A DNA stretch of 64,000 nt. Source: Isoptericola peretonis (lineage in GTDB: Bacteria; Actinomycetota; Actinomycetes; Actinomycetales; Cellulomonadaceae). Of the stretch, positions 52,073-62,047 are shown piece by piece. Where the stretch lies: NCBI GenBank assembly GCA_023241745.1, contig JALQCY010000002.1:620001-684000 (forward strand). The letters are read 5' to 3'. Position 1 is the stretch's first letter. The number at the start of each line of letters is the position of its first letter. Under the pieces are notes generated by a model. The model had not been told where the DNA came from and did no database searches. It was given only the letters and a program-made list of their open reading frames with translations. The position numbers were made by a program, and so were the translations under genes.

Positions 52073-53923
52073 TCAGACGAGCGAGTCCTGCCAGGCCGCG
52101 TTGAGGGCGGCGTAGTGCCCGTCCCCGGCGGCGAGGTCTGCCGGGGTGCCGTCCTCGACCACGCGCCCGTGCTCCATCACGAGCACCCGGTCGGCGATCG
52201 CGACCGTCGACAGGCGGTGGGCGATGATGATCGCCGTCCGGTCGGCCAGCAGCGTCTGCAGCCCGTGCTGCACCAGTCGCTCGCCCGGGATGTCGAGCGA
52301 GCTCGTGGCCTCGTCGAGCACCAGCACCGCCGGGTCCGCGAGGAAGGCCCGCGCGAACGACAGCAGCTGCCGCTGACCGGACGAGACGCGCCCGCCACGC
52401 TTGTTGACGTCGGTGTCGTAGCCCTCGGGCATGTCCATGATGAACTCGTGCGCCCCGACCGCGCGGGCCGCCGCCTCGATGTCCTCCTGCGACGCGCCCG
52501 GCCGCCCGAGGGCGATGTTCTCCCGGACCGAGCCGCTGAACAGGTACGCCTCCTGCGTCACCATGACCACGGCGCGGCGCAGGTCGGTGGTCGACAGGTC
52601 GCGCACGTCCACGCCGTCGAGCAGCACGCGCCCCTCGCTCGCGTCGTAGAACCGGGTCACCAGCTTGGCGAGGGTGGACTTGCCGGCCCCCGTGGTGCCG
52701 ACCAGCGCGACGGTCTGCCCGGCCGGGATGGTGAGGTCCAGGTCGGGCAGCACCACGGGCCCGTCGCCGTAGCGGAACGTGACGTCCTGCAGCCGCAGGG
52801 TGCCCCGCGCGCGCGGCAAGGCCACGGGCCGTCGCGGCTCGACGACCGTCGGCTCCTCCGCCAGGAGCCCCGACACCTTCTCCAGGGCCGCCGTCGCGGA
52901 CTGGAACGAGTTGTAGAACATGCCGAGCTGCTGGATGGGCTGGAAGAACCGCTTCACGTACAGCAGGGCGGCGACCAGCACGCCGACGTCGAGCGCGCCC
53001 GAGTACACCCGCCACCCGCCGACGGCGAGCGCCGCCGCGACGGCGACGTTGCCGATGAGGACGAGGCCCGGCTGATAGCGCCCGTTGACGCTGAAGATCC
53101 GCAGGTTGGCGTCGCGGTACTCCTCGCCGAGCCGGTGGTACTCGGCCTCGGTGGTGGACTCGCGGCGGAACGCCTGTACGGCGCGCATGCCCGTCATCGT
53201 CTCGACGAACTTCACGATGAGTCGCGCGGACGTGGTGCGCTGCTGGCGGTAGAACAGCTGCGAGTGCTTCTGGAACCAGCGGGTGAGCAGCCACGCAGGG
53301 ACCAGCGCGACGACGAGCACCAGGCCGGACACGGGGTCGACCAGGAAGAGCGCGACGCCCGTGAAGATCATCAGCATGAGCGACGAGACGACGCCCGTGA
53401 GGCCGCCGTCGAGCAGTTCCCGCAGCGCCTCGAGGTCGGACGTCTGGCGGCTGATGATGCGCCCGGAGGTGTACGACTCGTGGAACTCCAGCGACAGCAG
53501 CTGGGTGTGCCGGAAGACGCGCCGGCGCAGGTCGAGCAGCACGCCCTGGGCGATGCGCGCCGCCTGGCGCACGTAGGCGCCGGCGCACAGCCCGCCGGCC
53601 ACGGCGGCGACCAGGTACGCGGAGCCCACGATCGTGAGCGTCCGCGCGTCGCCGTCCATGAGGTCGGGCACCGCCGAGTCGATGGCGACGGACACCAGCC
53701 ACGGCCCGGCCACCTGCCCGAGGGTGGACAGGACGACCAGGACGCCGGCGAGGGCCAGCGCCTTGCGGCGCGGACGCAGCATGGAGCCCAGCAGGCGCAT
53801 CGACCGCGACCGCACGGCGCGCGACGTCGCCCGGTCCAGGCGGGTGGCGTCGTCGGCGTCGGCGTCGGTGGGCCGCCGCGGCCCGTCGGGTGCAGGCGTG
53901 GTGGGTGCGGACGGGCGGCTCAT
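52073..53923 (-). CDS. ABC exporter half, consensus Walker B (heterodimer subunit)
   Basis: The 616-residue half-transporter has six helices (about residues 55-320) and a C-terminal ATPase domain: Walker [10 protein letters not shown], Walker [12 protein letters not shown] with the catalytic Glu, and H-loop IIAHRLSTV. Its signature is VSSGQ, degenerate compared with LSGGQ. The gene directly upstream encodes a subunit with the reverse pattern, so the pair forms one active and one inactive ATP site. The ATG at 53923 overlaps the partner stop by 4 bp. The cargo is unknown (drug, lipid or peptide). Confidence 0.92.
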   Translation of the reverse strand: MSRPSAPTTPAPDGPRRPTDADADDATRLDRATSRAVRSRSMRLLGSMLRPRRKALALAGVLVVLSTLGQVAGPWLVSVAIDSAVPDLMDGDARTLTIVGSAYLVAAVAGGLCAGAYVRQAARIAQGVLLDLRRRVFRHTQLLSLEFHESYTSGRIISRQTSDLEALRELLDGGLTGVVSSLMLMIFTGVALFLVDPVSGLVLVVALVPAWLLTRWFQKHSQLFYRQQRTTSARLIVKFVETMTGMRAVQAFRRESTTEAEYHRLGEEYRDANLRIFSVNGRYQPGLVLIGNVAVAAALAVGGWRVYSGALDVGVLVAALLYVKRFFQPIQQLGMFYNSFQSATAALEKVSGLLAEEPTVVEPRRPVALPRARGTLRLQDVTFRYGDGPVVLPDLDLTIPAGQTVALVGTTGAGKSTLAKLVTRFYDASEGRVLLDGVDVRDLSTTDLRRAVVMVTQEAYLFSGSVRENIALGRPGASQEDIEAAARAVGAHEFIMDMPEGYDTDVNKRGGRVSSGQRQLLSFARAFLADPAVLVLDEATSSLDIPGERLVQHGLQTLLADRTAIIIAHRLSTVAIADRVLVMEHGRVVEDGTPADLAAGDGHYAALNAAWQDSLV

Positions 53924-56031
53924 CGCTCGGACTCCTCGGTCTGGGCCTGCGGGGCGGTCGTCTCCGGCTCGGCGTCGGGCTCAGTGACGGCGTCGGGGTG
54001 GTCGGCGTCCTCCCAGTCCTGCTCGAGGCTGGAGATGACGTGCCGGTAGTGCGCGTCCGTGGCGAGCAGGTCGCGGTGGGTGCCGACGGCGGTGACCCGC
54101 CCGTCCTGCAGCACCGCGACCCGGTCCGCGAGCGCCACGGTCGACGGGCGGTGCGCGATCACGAGGCTTGTGGTCCCGTCGAGGACCTCGCGCAGGCGGG
54201 ACGTCACGGCCTCCTCGGTGGCGACGTCCAATGCGGACAGGGGGTCGTCGAGGACGAGCACCGCCGGCCGGGCGGCGATCGCCCGGGCGAGGGCGAGCCG
54301 CTGGCGCTGGCCGCCGGACAGGGACAGGCCCTCCTCGCCGATGCGGGTCTCGACGCCCTGCGGCAGGTCGGCCACGAAGCCGGCCTGCGCGACCTCGACC
54401 GCCTCGTGCAGGCGCCGCTCCCGCTCCTCCGCGGGGACGGCGTCGGGGCCGTCCTCCGGGACGCCGAGCAGGACGTTGTCGCGCACGGAGGCGGAGAAGA
54501 GGGTCGGGTCCTCGAACGCGACCGCGACGGCGCGGCGCACGTCGTGGCGGCGCATGGTCCGCACGTCGTGCCCGTCGAGCAGCACCTCGCCGCCGGTGAC
54601 GTCGAAGATCCGGGGCACCAGCATGGCGAGCGTCGACTTGCCGGAGCCGGTCAGGCCCACGAGCGCCGTCGTCGTGCCGACCGGGAGGTCCAGGTCCACG
54701 TGGTCCAGCACGGGGACGGCGGAGTCCTCGTAGCGGAAGCTCACGTCGCGCAGCCGGACGTGGCCGCGGACCGGCCCCGTCTCGACGGGGTCGGCGGGGT
54801 CGGGGAGCGGGTTCGGCGTCTCCATGACCTCGCAGAAGCGGTCGACCGCCGTCCGGGCGTTGAGCGTCATCGACAGCGTCATGCCGAGGTCGATCACGGG
54901 GCCGTTGATCACGGCGGCGGTCAGGAAGAAGGCGACGAGGTCGCCGAGGGTGATCTGCCCCTGGGCGGCGAGGACCGACCCCAGGACCAGGCACACGGCG
55001 AGCGTGACCTCGGGGATGAGCTGGAGCGACGTCGTGACCGTGGCCTGGTTGCCGGCCTTGCGCATCTCCGTCTGGCGCAGCTCCTCGGCCTGCCCGGTGA
55101 ACGACTCCAGCGCGTCGCGGCCGCGGCCGAAGGCCTTGAGCACGCGGATGCCGTGCACGGACTCCTCGACGGTGGTGGCCAGGTCGCCCGACTGGTCCTG
55201 CGAGAGCCGGGCGATCACCCGGTAGCGCCGCGAGAAACGGAACGCGATCACGGTGACCGGGACGGCGCCCGCCAGGTACACGAGCCCCAGCCAGCCGGCG
55301 GTGGCGAGGAGGATCCCGACGCCCACGACGATCGTCACCGCGCTGACGACGAGCTGCAGCAGCCCGAAGATCAGCCAGCGGCGCAGCAGGCCGAGGTCGC
55401 CCATGATGCGGCTCAGCAGCTGGCCGCCGGGCCACCGGTCGTGGAACGCGACGGGCAGGTCCTGCAGGTGACGGAACAGCGCCATGCGCATCTCCGCCTC
55501 GATCCGCGTGCCGGGGTACATCACGAGGTTGCGGCGCAGCAGCACGAAGCCGGCCTCGGCCACGCCCAGGACGAGCACGAGGACGACCGGGACGACGAGG
55601 GCGCCGAGGTCGTGGGCGGCCGCGCCCTCGGCCAGCGGGCCCTCGACGAGCGCCTGCAGCACGCGCGGGATCGCCAGCGCGGCGAGGCTGGCGCCGAGCG
55701 CCGACAGCAGCCCGCCGACCAGCCGGGGCATCGCCGGGCGGACGTAGGGGTACAGCCGGCGCACCGAGGCGATCGTCGAGAGGTGCGAGCCCACGGGGGC
55801 GGCCGGGGCGGCGCCTGCCCCGGGGCCCGACCCGGCGTCTGCGCCGGGCGGGCCCGAGGACCGGCCTGACGTCCGGCCCGGCGGGCCGGGCTCCGCGGGC
55901 CTACGGGAGGCGGAGGAGGCGGAGGAGGCGGAGGAGGCGGAGCTCCCCCGGGGACTGTCGGAGGGATCGGCGCTGCTGGCGCCTCGGCTGCTGCTGCGCG
56001 GTGCGCGCGTGGTGTCGGGCATCACAGCCAT
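53920..56031 (-). CDS. ABC exporter half, degenerate Walker B (heterodimer subunit)
   Basis: The 703-residue partner has six helices and an ATPase domain with Walker [10 protein letters not shown], signature [16 protein letters not shown] (canonical) and Walker [12 protein letters not shown], where the catalytic Glu is replaced by Asp. The H-loop His is present (VIAHRPSTV). The first ~90 residues are Ser/Ala/Pro/Gly-rich, encoded partly by a 9-bp tandem repeat, and may be unstructured. ATG 56031 is the favoured start. It stands first of the pair, before the subunit that starts at 53923. Confidence 0.9.
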   Translation of the reverse strand: MAVMPDTTRAPRSSSRGASSADPSDSPRGSSASSASSASSASRRPAEPGPPGRTSGRSSGPPGADAGSGPGAGAAPAAPVGSHLSTIASVRRLYPYVRPAMPRLVGGLLSALGASLAALAIPRVLQALVEGPLAEGAAAHDLGALVVPVVLVLVLGVAEAGFVLLRRNLVMYPGTRIEAEMRMALFRHLQDLPVAFHDRWPGGQLLSRIMGDLGLLRRWLIFGLLQLVVSAVTIVVGVGILLATAGWLGLVYLAGAVPVTVIAFRFSRRYRVIARLSQDQSGDLATTVEESVHGIRVLKAFGRGRDALESFTGQAEELRQTEMRKAGNQATVTTSLQLIPEVTLAVCLVLGSVLAAQGQITLGDLVAFFLTAAVINGPVIDLGMTLSMTLNARTAVDRFCEVMETPNPLPDPADPVETGPVRGHVRLRDVSFRYEDSAVPVLDHVDLDLPVGTTTALVGLTGSGKSTLAMLVPRIFDVTGGEVLLDGHDVRTMRRHDVRRAVAVAFEDPTLFSASVRDNVLLGVPEDGPDAVPAEERERRLHEAVEVAQAGFVADLPQGVETRIGEEGLSLSGGQRQRLALARAIAARPAVLVLDDPLSALDVATEEAVTSRLREVLDGTTSLVIAHRPSTVALADRVAVLQDGRVTAVGTHRDLLATDAHYRHVISSLEQDWEDADHPDAVTEPDAEPETTAPQAQTEESER
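55905..55942. repeat. 9-bp tandem repeat in ABC exporter gene
   Basis: GGAGGCGGA repeats about four times on the plus strand. On the coding strand it encodes repeated Ser-Ser-Ala in the non-conserved N-terminal tail. The copy number could change without frameshift. Confidence 0.75.
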
Positions 56032-56144
56032 TCTGTCACCGACCCCCGACATTCTTGCCCCGGTCACCGACACGTGGCAAGCGCTTGCCCAACCCCGCCC
56101 CGTTTCGTGGCACGGTCGATACCGGGAGCCGCCGCCCCGGCGCC

Positions 56145-57845
56145 TCACCCCACGAGGGTCCCCGCCGTCCCGGCGCCGGCGGCCGCGCCCGTCTGGTCGA
56201 AGAACGCCAGCTCGTGCTCGCAGGCCCGCCGGAAGGCCGCCGCCATCCGCTCCCGCGTCGCGTCGTCCGCCTCCGCGGCCACCCGGCGCAGGATCTCCAC
56301 CGCCTGCCTCGTCGCCTCGGCGAACGCGTCGTCGGCGTAGGTGCCCAGCCACGCGGCGTAGGGGTGCCCGGCGTCGCCGCGGGCCGCGAGCCGCTCCCCC
56401 ACGTCCTGGTACACCCAGTAGCAGGGCAGGACGGCGGCCACGAGCGTCGGGTAGTCGCCGCCCGCCTCCCGCAGGTGCTCGAGGTAGGCGCGGGTCGTCG
56501 GGCTCTCGGGGACGTCCTGCGGCTCGCCGCCCAGCCACCGGGTGTGCAGGTCCAGCTCGGTCACGAGCGCGCCGTGCGCGCCGCCCGCCCAGAACGCCTG
56601 CTCCGCGCGGGTCGGGGCGAGCTCGCTCGCCCGCGCGAGGCAGCGGGCGTACTCCCGCAGGTAGAGGGCGTCCTGCTCCAGGTACTCCCGGAACGCGTCG
56701 GCGTCCAGCGTCCCGTCGCCCAGCGTGCGCACGAACGGCAGGTCGTCGATCGCCGCGCGGACCGGGGCCGCGTCCTGCCACCAACGGTCGACGACGTCGG
56801 CGGCCGGGCCTACGGCGGCGTCCGGCACCGGGACCGGCGCGGGCGGCGCGACGGCGGAGGCCGGGGTCTGCGGGTGCAGCCCCACGAGGTGGTCGACCGG
56901 GCCGTGCCCGCCGCCGACGCGCAGTGCCTCCCCGGCCCCGATCGCGGCGGTGAGCCACTCCTTGGTGTCGCGCAGCGCCCGCGCCCAGTCGCCCGTGCGG
57001 GCGAACCGGGTCGCGAGCCCGGCCGCCAGCGAGCATCCGGTGCCGTGGGTGGACGTCGTGGGCACGCGTCGCCCGACGAGCTCCAGCAGCACGCCGTCCG
57101 GGCCGACGAGCGCGTCCGGCGCTCCCCCGTCGGGCCGGCCGACGTCGACGGCGCCGCTCGCGCCGACAGCGGCGGTGGGCAGGTGGCCGCCCTTGGCCAC
57201 GACCAGCACGCCGTGCCGGGCGGCGAGCCGGCGCGCCTGGTCGAGCGCCGCCGGCCAGTCGGCGGCGGGCGGCTCGGCGGCCAGGACGGCGAGCTCCGGC
57301 AGGTTCGGCGTCACGACGTCCACGCGCCCGAGCAGGTCGCGCACCGCGCGCTCCGCGGCGGGGTCCAGCAACCGGTCGCCGCTGGTGGCCACCATCACCG
57401 GGTCCAGCACCAGCGCGGGCCGCGCCGTCGTCGCGCCGCGGGGCAGGTCGTCCAGCCAGGAGCCCACCACCTCGGCCACCGGGGCGGAGGCCAGCATGCC
57501 GATCTTGACGGCGTCGATCGTCACGTCGTCGGCGACCGCGTCGAGCTGGGCCCGCAGGAACCCGGGCGGGGGGACGTGCACCGACCGCACGCCGCGCGTG
57601 TTCTGGGCGGTGAGCGCGGTCAGCGCCGCCATCCCGTACCCGCCGGCCGCGGCGACCGACTTCAGGTCGGCCTGGATGCCGGCGCCGCCCGACGGGTCGG
57701 AACCCGCGATCGCGAGCACCCGCGGCCTGCTCGGCCCGGGCGGGGTGGGCGGCGTCCCGGCCCCGGCGGGCGTGGGCGTGGTCGGCGTGGCGGGCAGGGC
57801 CGGGTCGTGGCCGGCGGAGCTGTCGTGACGTGCGCGCACGGTCAT
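56145..57845 (-). CDS. ThiD-TenA fusion (HMP-P kinase plus thiaminase II)
   Basis: This 566-residue bifunctional enzyme works in thiamine synthesis and salvage. The N-terminal ThiD domain (about 40-310), starting with VLAIAGSDPSGGAGIQADLK and with GTGCSLAAG as anion hole, phosphorylates hydroxymethylpyrimidine phosphate. The C-terminal TenA domain (about 345-555) has the CYWVYQDVG motif with its catalytic Cys and releases HMP from thiamine breakdown products. The fusion is known in actinobacteria and other groups. A TPP riboswitch lies directly upstream. Confidence 0.94.
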   Translation of the reverse strand: MTVRARHDSSAGHDPALPATPTTPTPAGAGTPPTPPGPSRPRVLAIAGSDPSGGAGIQADLKSVAAAGGYGMAALTALTAQNTRGVRSVHVPPPGFLRAQLDAVADDVTIDAVKIGMLASAPVAEVVGSWLDDLPRGATTARPALVLDPVMVATSGDRLLDPAAERAVRDLLGRVDVVTPNLPELAVLAAEPPAADWPAALDQARRLAARHGVLVVAKGGHLPTAAVGASGAVDVGRPDGGAPDALVGPDGVLLELVGRRVPTTSTHGTGCSLAAGLATRFARTGDWARALRDTKEWLTAAIGAGEALRVGGGHGPVDHLVGLHPQTPASAVAPPAPVPVPDAAVGPAADVVDRWWQDAAPVRAAIDDLPFVRTLGDGTLDADAFREYLEQDALYLREYARCLARASELAPTRAEQAFWAGGAHGALVTELDLHTRWLGGEPQDVPESPTTRAYLEHLREAGGDYPTLVAAVLPCYWVYQDVGERLAARGDAGHPYAAWLGTYADDAFAEATRQAVEILRRVAAEADDATRERMAAAFRRACEHELAFFDQTGAAAGAGTAGTLVG

Positions 57846-57847
57846 CT

Positions 57848-57946
57848 CGACATCCCTTCGTCAGTGCTAGCTGAATCAGGTTCGACGGGTGTGATCTCAG
57901 CGCCCCGACGGCGGCCGTGGCCGGCGTCGGGAGGCACCCCGTGTCG
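57848..57946 (-). ncRNA. TPP riboswitch (THI element)
   Basis: Read on the minus strand, the leader has the THI-box hallmarks in order: ACGGGGTGCC, then CTGAGATCACACCC, GAACCTGATT, CAGCTAGCAC and CGAAGGGA. The last part overlaps the ribosome-binding site of the thiD-tenA gene, so thiamine diphosphate would probably block translation. The element ends 3 bp before the start codon. Confidence 0.93.
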
Positions 57947-58039
57947 TTCGGCGCCACCGTAGCCCACGTCCCGGCGAGCGGCGTGCCGCGTCCGTGCCCG
58001 TCGCCCGCCCGGCGTGTCCCGGCCGGGTAGGGTGCGGGG

Positions 58040-58687
58040 GTGCCCGTGGTCGTCCGTCGTGTGCGCGAGCTCCTCGTCGCCGGCACGACGCTCAGCATCG
58101 CCGCGGCCGCCCACCTCCTGGCGGGCGGCGCGCTCCCCGGCGCACCCCTGTGGTGGCTCGTCGTCCTGGCCCTCACGGCGCCGGTCGCCGTGTGGACGGC
58201 CCGTCACCGCCTGACGCCCGCGCGCCTGCTGCCCGCCATGGTCGCGCTGCAGCTGGTGCAGCACGCGGCCCTGTCCGTGCTCGGTGCCGCGGACACCCGC
58301 CCGGACGGGTCGGCCGCGGCGACGGCGCTCGCCGGTCACGCGGGCCACGACCTCGGGCCCGGGTCCCTCCCGGCCGCCACGGCCGTCAGCCCGCCCCTGC
58401 ACCACGCCGACGGCCCCGGCACGGCCACGTGGATGCTCGCCGCGCACGCGGCGGCCGTCCTCGTCACGGCCCTGCTGCTGGCGGCGGGCGACCGGGCGGC
58501 GGAGAACGTCGTCGCCCACCTGCGGCACGTCGCCATGCTCGTCCGCGGTGCGCCGGCGCTCCCCGTGGCCTCCCGTGCCGGGGTCGTGGTCGGCGCGGCC
58601 TGGCGGCCGCACACCCGGCACGCGCACCGCCGGCCGCCGTCGCGCGGCCCACCGCTGCTCCGCGGCGCGCTCGCGCGCACCGCCTGA
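58040..58687 (+). CDS. Hypothetical membrane protein of copper-handling cluster
   Basis: The 215-residue protein has four or five hydrophobic helices and His-rich loops (HAGHD, PPLHHADG) that might bind a metal. It shares a direction with ycnI and copC just downstream, which suggests a copper role. TAGGGT ends 6 nt before GTG 58040. I do not recognise its family. The first gene of a three-gene cluster, 72 bp before ycnI. Confidence 0.72.
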   Translation: MPVVVRRVRELLVAGTTLSIAAAAHLLAGGALPGAPLWWLVVLALTAPVAVWTARHRLTPARLLPAMVALQLVQHAALSVLGAADTRPDGSAAATALAGHAGHDLGPGSLPAATAVSPPLHHADGPGTATWMLAAHAAAVLVTALLLAAGDRAAENVVAHLRHVAMLVRGAPALPVASRAGVVVGAAWRPHTRHAHRRPPSRGPPLLRGALARTA

Positions 58688-58759
58688 ACCCGCCCCGGTC
58701 CGACGTCGGACGGGGGCGGGCCCCTCGTCGTCCCCGACCGAACGAACACCGGAGCAGAC

Positions 58760-59566
58760 ATGCAGCACACCGCCATGCCCACGACCCCCCGTCCGCCGCG
58801 ACCCGGCACGGCCAGCACCCCCCGGGCCGTGGTGCCCGCCAGAGCCCGCCGCCTCGCGGGTGCCGCCGCCCTCGCCGTGCCCGCCCTCGTCCTGGGTGCG
58901 ACCGCGGCGTCCGCGCACGTCACCGTGACCCCCGGGGCGGCGGAGGCCGGCTCGTACGCCACCCTCACCTTCAAGGTGCCCAACGAGTCGGCCGACGCCT
59001 CGACCACCGGCCTCACCGTCGACCTCCCGCAGGACTCCCCCTTCACCAGCGTCTCCGTCGAGCCGGTGCCCGGCTGGACCGCGACGATCACCCGGGCTCC
59101 CCTCCCCGAGCCGGTCGAGGTGCACGGCACCACCGTGACCGAGGCGCCCGCGAGCATCGAGTGGACCGCCGACGACCCCGAGGCCGCCATCGCCCCCGGG
59201 GAGTTCCTGCGCTTCACCGTGTCGGCGGGCGCGGTCCCCGAGGGCGTCGACGCCATCGTCCTGCCCGCCACGCAGACCTACTCCGACGGCGAGGTCGTCG
59301 CGTGGGACCAGGAGGCCTCCGGCGACACCGAGCCCGAGCACCCGGCGCCCGTGCTGGAGGTCGCGCCGGCCACCGGCGACCAGCACGGCGGGACGGGGGC
59401 TGCCGCCGCGGCGCCGGACGACGCGTCCGCCGGCGCGGCGGCACAGGACGACGGGGGCACCCTGCCTCTCGCGCTCGGCGCCGCCGGGCTCAGCCTCGGG
59501 CTCGTGGGCGCGGTGACCGGCGTCGCCGCGCTCGTCCGGACGCGCGGCCGCGCGGAGCAGCGATGA
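58760..59566 (+). CDS. YcnI-family copper-binding protein
   Basis: The 268-residue secreted protein has a signal (ending ATAASA) and the mature N-terminus HVTVTPGAAEAGSYATLTF, where the N-terminal His binds copper in the YcnI fold. A beta-sandwich follows, then an Ala-rich linker and a C-terminal membrane helix. YcnI, with CopC and a membrane protein, works in copper delivery or homeostasis. GGAGCAGAC lies before the ATG. It overlaps copC by 4 bp. Confidence 0.9.
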   Translation: MQHTAMPTTPRPPRPGTASTPRAVVPARARRLAGAAALAVPALVLGATAASAHVTVTPGAAEAGSYATLTFKVPNESADASTTGLTVDLPQDSPFTSVSVEPVPGWTATITRAPLPEPVEVHGTTVTEAPASIEWTADDPEAAIAPGEFLRFTVSAGAVPEGVDAIVLPATQTYSDGEVVAWDQEASGDTEPEHPAPVLEVAPATGDQHGGTGAAAAAPDDASAGAAAQDDGGTLPLALGAAGLSLGLVGAVTGVAALVRTRGRAEQR

Positions 59567-60201
59567 CGGCCCGCCGCACCCTGGTCGCCGCCATCGGCGC
59601 GCTCGGCGTCGCGCTGGCGGGCACGCTGGCCGTCGCGGCACCCGCGGCGGCGCACAACGTGGTCGTCGGCACGGTGCCCGGCACGGGCGAGACCGTCACG
59701 CAGGCGCCGAGCACCGTCGAGGTGACCTTCGACGACGTGGTGCTCGAGCTGTCCGCCGAGGGGTCCAGCACCGTCGTCAGCGTGACGGACGCCGACGGCG
59801 TCCAGCACGCGACCGGTTGCCCGACCACGCAGGACCGGACCGTGTCGGTCCCGGTCGCGCTGGGCGCCGCCGGCGAGTACACCGTCGACTGGCGGATCGT
59901 CTCGGCCGACGGGCACCCGACCTCGGGCGAGTTCTCCTTCACGTACGCGCCGCCGGAGGGGGCCGCCGAGGCCCCCGCGACGACCGCGCCCGCCGGGGAG
60001 GAGACCGGGTGCGGGGCACCCGCGTCCGCCGCCGACGAGGCGGGGAGCGCCGCCCAGGGCGCTGCCGACGACCCCGCCGACCGCGGGACGGGTGCCGGCG
60101 CCTCCGAGCCGGCGGTGGTGCTCGGCATCGCCGGCGGCGTGGTCGTGCTGGCAGGGGCGGCCGTCCTGGTCGCCCTGCGGGTCGCGCGCCGCCGGGGCTG
60201 A
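59563..60201 (+). CDS. copC: CopC-domain copper-binding protein
   Basis: The 212-residue protein has a signal peptide (cleaved near AAPAAA), an N-terminal His in HNVVVGTVPG, and the CopC beta-barrel with its second copper site in DGHPTSGEFSFTY. A Gly/Ala-rich acidic stretch is followed by a C-terminal helix (VVLGIAGGVVVLAGAAVLVA), so it is anchored. The ATG overlaps ycnI by 4 bp. CopC usually works with CopD, and no copD is seen here. Confidence 0.9.
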   Translation: MTARRTLVAAIGALGVALAGTLAVAAPAAAHNVVVGTVPGTGETVTQAPSTVEVTFDDVVLELSAEGSSTVVSVTDADGVQHATGCPTTQDRTVSVPVALGAAGEYTVDWRIVSADGHPTSGEFSFTYAPPEGAAEAPATTAPAGEETGCGAPASAADEAGSAAQGAADDPADRGTGAGASEPAVVLGIAGGVVVLAGAAVLVALRVARRRG

Positions 60202-60260
60202 CCGCTCCCGGGCGGTCAGCGGGCCGCCGCGGCCCGGTCGGGCTCGTCCCGACCGGGCCG
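60199..60260. terminator. Two hairpins after copC
   Basis: The first (60199-60218; TGACCG to CGGTCA) overlaps the copC stop codon. The second is a perfect 13-bp stem (60230-60242 with 60248-60260, loop CTCGT). The next gene starts 34 bp later with its own TACGAT element. Confidence 0.6.
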
Positions 60261-60294
60261 TGCCCGTCCCCGCCCGTCCCATACGATGCCCCAC

Positions 60295-61740
60295 ATGGAT
60301 GCGGGGCAGGTCGTCGGGATCGTGACAGGGCTGGTCGTGGTGGTCGTGCTGGTGACGGCGGTGGCCGTCTGGACGGCGCGACGCCGCCGCGCGGCCGCCG
60401 GCCGCGCGCGGGACCACCAGGCGGAGCTCGAGCGGCTCGGCGTGGAGGCCGGCTCAGCGCTGGTGCGCGCCGACGAGCGGGCACGCCTCGCCGAGGACGA
60501 GCTCGCGTTCGCCCAGGCGGAGCTCGGCGACCGCGAGACCCGCGAGCTCGCCCCCACCCTGCGGCGCGCCCGCGAGCGCCTCGCCGAGGCGTTCCACCTC
60601 AACCAGCTGCTGCACGACCACGTCCCGGACACCGACGAGCAGCGACGGGAGTGGTCGGCGCGGATCGTCGACCTGTGCCGCTCGGCGGACGGCTCGCTGG
60701 ACGAGCTCGACCGCGGGCTGGCGGGCCTGCGCCAGACGGTCCGCTCCACGCCCGACGCCGTCGCCCGCGTGGACGCGGAGCTGACGCGCGTGCGCGAGAC
60801 CGTCCCGGCGGCCCGCGAGGACCTCGCCCGGCTGCGTGCTCAGTACTCCGAGAGGGCCCTGCTGCCGGTGGCGGACAACCCCGAGCAGGCGGAGCGGCTC
60901 CTCGAGTTCGCCGGGCGCAGCGCGGCGGCGGCCCGCAAGCGGCTGACGACCCAGCAGGTGGCCGAGGCCGGCGCCGCGGCCCGCGCCGCCGAGGAGGCGG
61001 TGCGCCGCGCGGAGGGTCTGCTGCGCGCCGTCGACGACTACGAGGCCGAGGCCCTGCGCGCCGAGGCCGCGCTCGGGGCGATCGTCGCCGAGTCCCGGAC
61101 CGAGCTGGCCGAGGCGCGCGCGCTGCCCGCGGACCGGCGTGCGGGTCGGATCAACGCCGCCGTCGCGGCCCTCGAGGAGGCCCTCGGCACCCTGCCCGCC
61201 CCGGGCGAGCCGGGCGACCCGGTCGGGTCGCTCACCCGGGTGCGGGAGGCGAACACGGCGCTCGACGACGCGGTGGCCGAGCAGGCGGAGCGCGACGACC
61301 GCGCCCGGCGGGCGGCGGCCCGGCTCGGGCCGGCGCTCGACGACGCCGAGCGACAGCTCGCCACGGCGCGCTCCGTGGTCGACGACTACCGCGCCCCCGT
61401 GGGCCCGGACGCCCGGACCCGGCTGGCGGAGGCCGAACGCGAGGTGGCGCAGGCGCGCGCCGCGCAGGACCCGGAGCGCGGCGTCGCCGCCGCCCGTCGC
61501 GGCGCGGCCCTCGCGGCCGAGGCCGCCACGCTGGCGCACCGTGACATCGCACGGTCCGGGCAGGGGCAGCGCTGGGACGGCGGCTACAACGGCGGCGGTC
61601 CCGGCGGCGGGTGGCAGGGCGACCCGCGCCGGCGCCAGGTGGGCCGCGGCGGCTCGGACGTCTTCGGCGCGGTCCTCGGCGGCATGGTGCTGGGCGGGAT
61701 CCTCGACGACATCGGCGACATCGGCGACATGTTCGACTGA
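60295..61740 (+). CDS. Membrane-anchored coiled-coil protein
   Basis: The 481-residue protein has one N-terminal helix (about residues 6-27), then long Ala/Arg/Glu-rich helices over about 400 residues (likely coiled coil) and a Gly-rich C-terminus ending in GGMVLGGILDDIGDIGDMFD. This tail resembles that of TPM-domain proteins such as YgcG-like ones, but I see no TPM domain. ATG 60295 follows TACGAT by 7 nt, while ATG 60286 is an alternative. The function is unknown. Acylphosphatase follows after 28 bp. Confidence 0.75.
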   Translation: MDAGQVVGIVTGLVVVVVLVTAVAVWTARRRRAAAGRARDHQAELERLGVEAGSALVRADERARLAEDELAFAQAELGDRETRELAPTLRRARERLAEAFHLNQLLHDHVPDTDEQRREWSARIVDLCRSADGSLDELDRGLAGLRQTVRSTPDAVARVDAELTRVRETVPAAREDLARLRAQYSERALLPVADNPEQAERLLEFAGRSAAAARKRLTTQQVAEAGAAARAAEEAVRRAEGLLRAVDDYEAEALRAEAALGAIVAESRTELAEARALPADRRAGRINAAVAALEEALGTLPAPGEPGDPVGSLTRVREANTALDDAVAEQAERDDRARRAAARLGPALDDAERQLATARSVVDDYRAPVGPDARTRLAEAEREVAQARAAQDPERGVAAARRGAALAAEAATLAHRDIARSGQGQRWDGGYNGGGPGGGWQGDPRRRQVGRGGSDVFGAVLGGMVLGGILDDIGDIGDMFD

Positions 61741-61768
61741 CGCGGCGGCGACGGCACGGGAGGTCGGG

Positions 61769-62047
61769 ATGACGACGGCGGTACGGCGGCGCGTGCGCGT
61801 GCACGGCCGCGTCCAGGGCGTCGGCTTCCGCTGGGCGACCGCTCAGGCGGCGGCGCGGCTCCGGGTCGGCGGCCTGGTGCGCAACCTGCCCGACGGCACC
61901 GTGGAGGCGGAGGTGGAGGGCGACCCCGACGCCGTGGCGGCGATGCTCGACTTCCTGCGCGAGGGACCGCCCGCCGCGCTCGTGACCCGGCTCGACGTCG
62001 CCGAGGTCCCCGCGCGCGGGGACACCGAGCTGGTCGTCAGCCCCTGA
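61769..62047 (+). CDS. Acylphosphatase
   Basis: This small 92-residue enzyme hydrolyses acyl phosphates. It has the catalytic VHGRVQGVGFRWAT with Arg and the later GLVRNLPDGTVEAEVEG, where Asn activates water. ATG 61769 is preceded by GGGAGGTCGGG. Its last 11 bp overlap the end of the convergent methyltransferase gene. Confidence 0.93.
   Translation: MTTAVRRRVRVHGRVQGVGFRWATAQAAARLRVGGLVRNLPDGTVEAEVEGDPDAVAAMLDFLREGPPAALVTRLDVAEVPARGDTELVVSP

Noticed and set aside
57842..59641. Long minus-strand open frame opposite ycnI and the copper membrane gene
   Set aside because: It overlaps two genes with strong family motifs and the TPP riboswitch, and has no domain.
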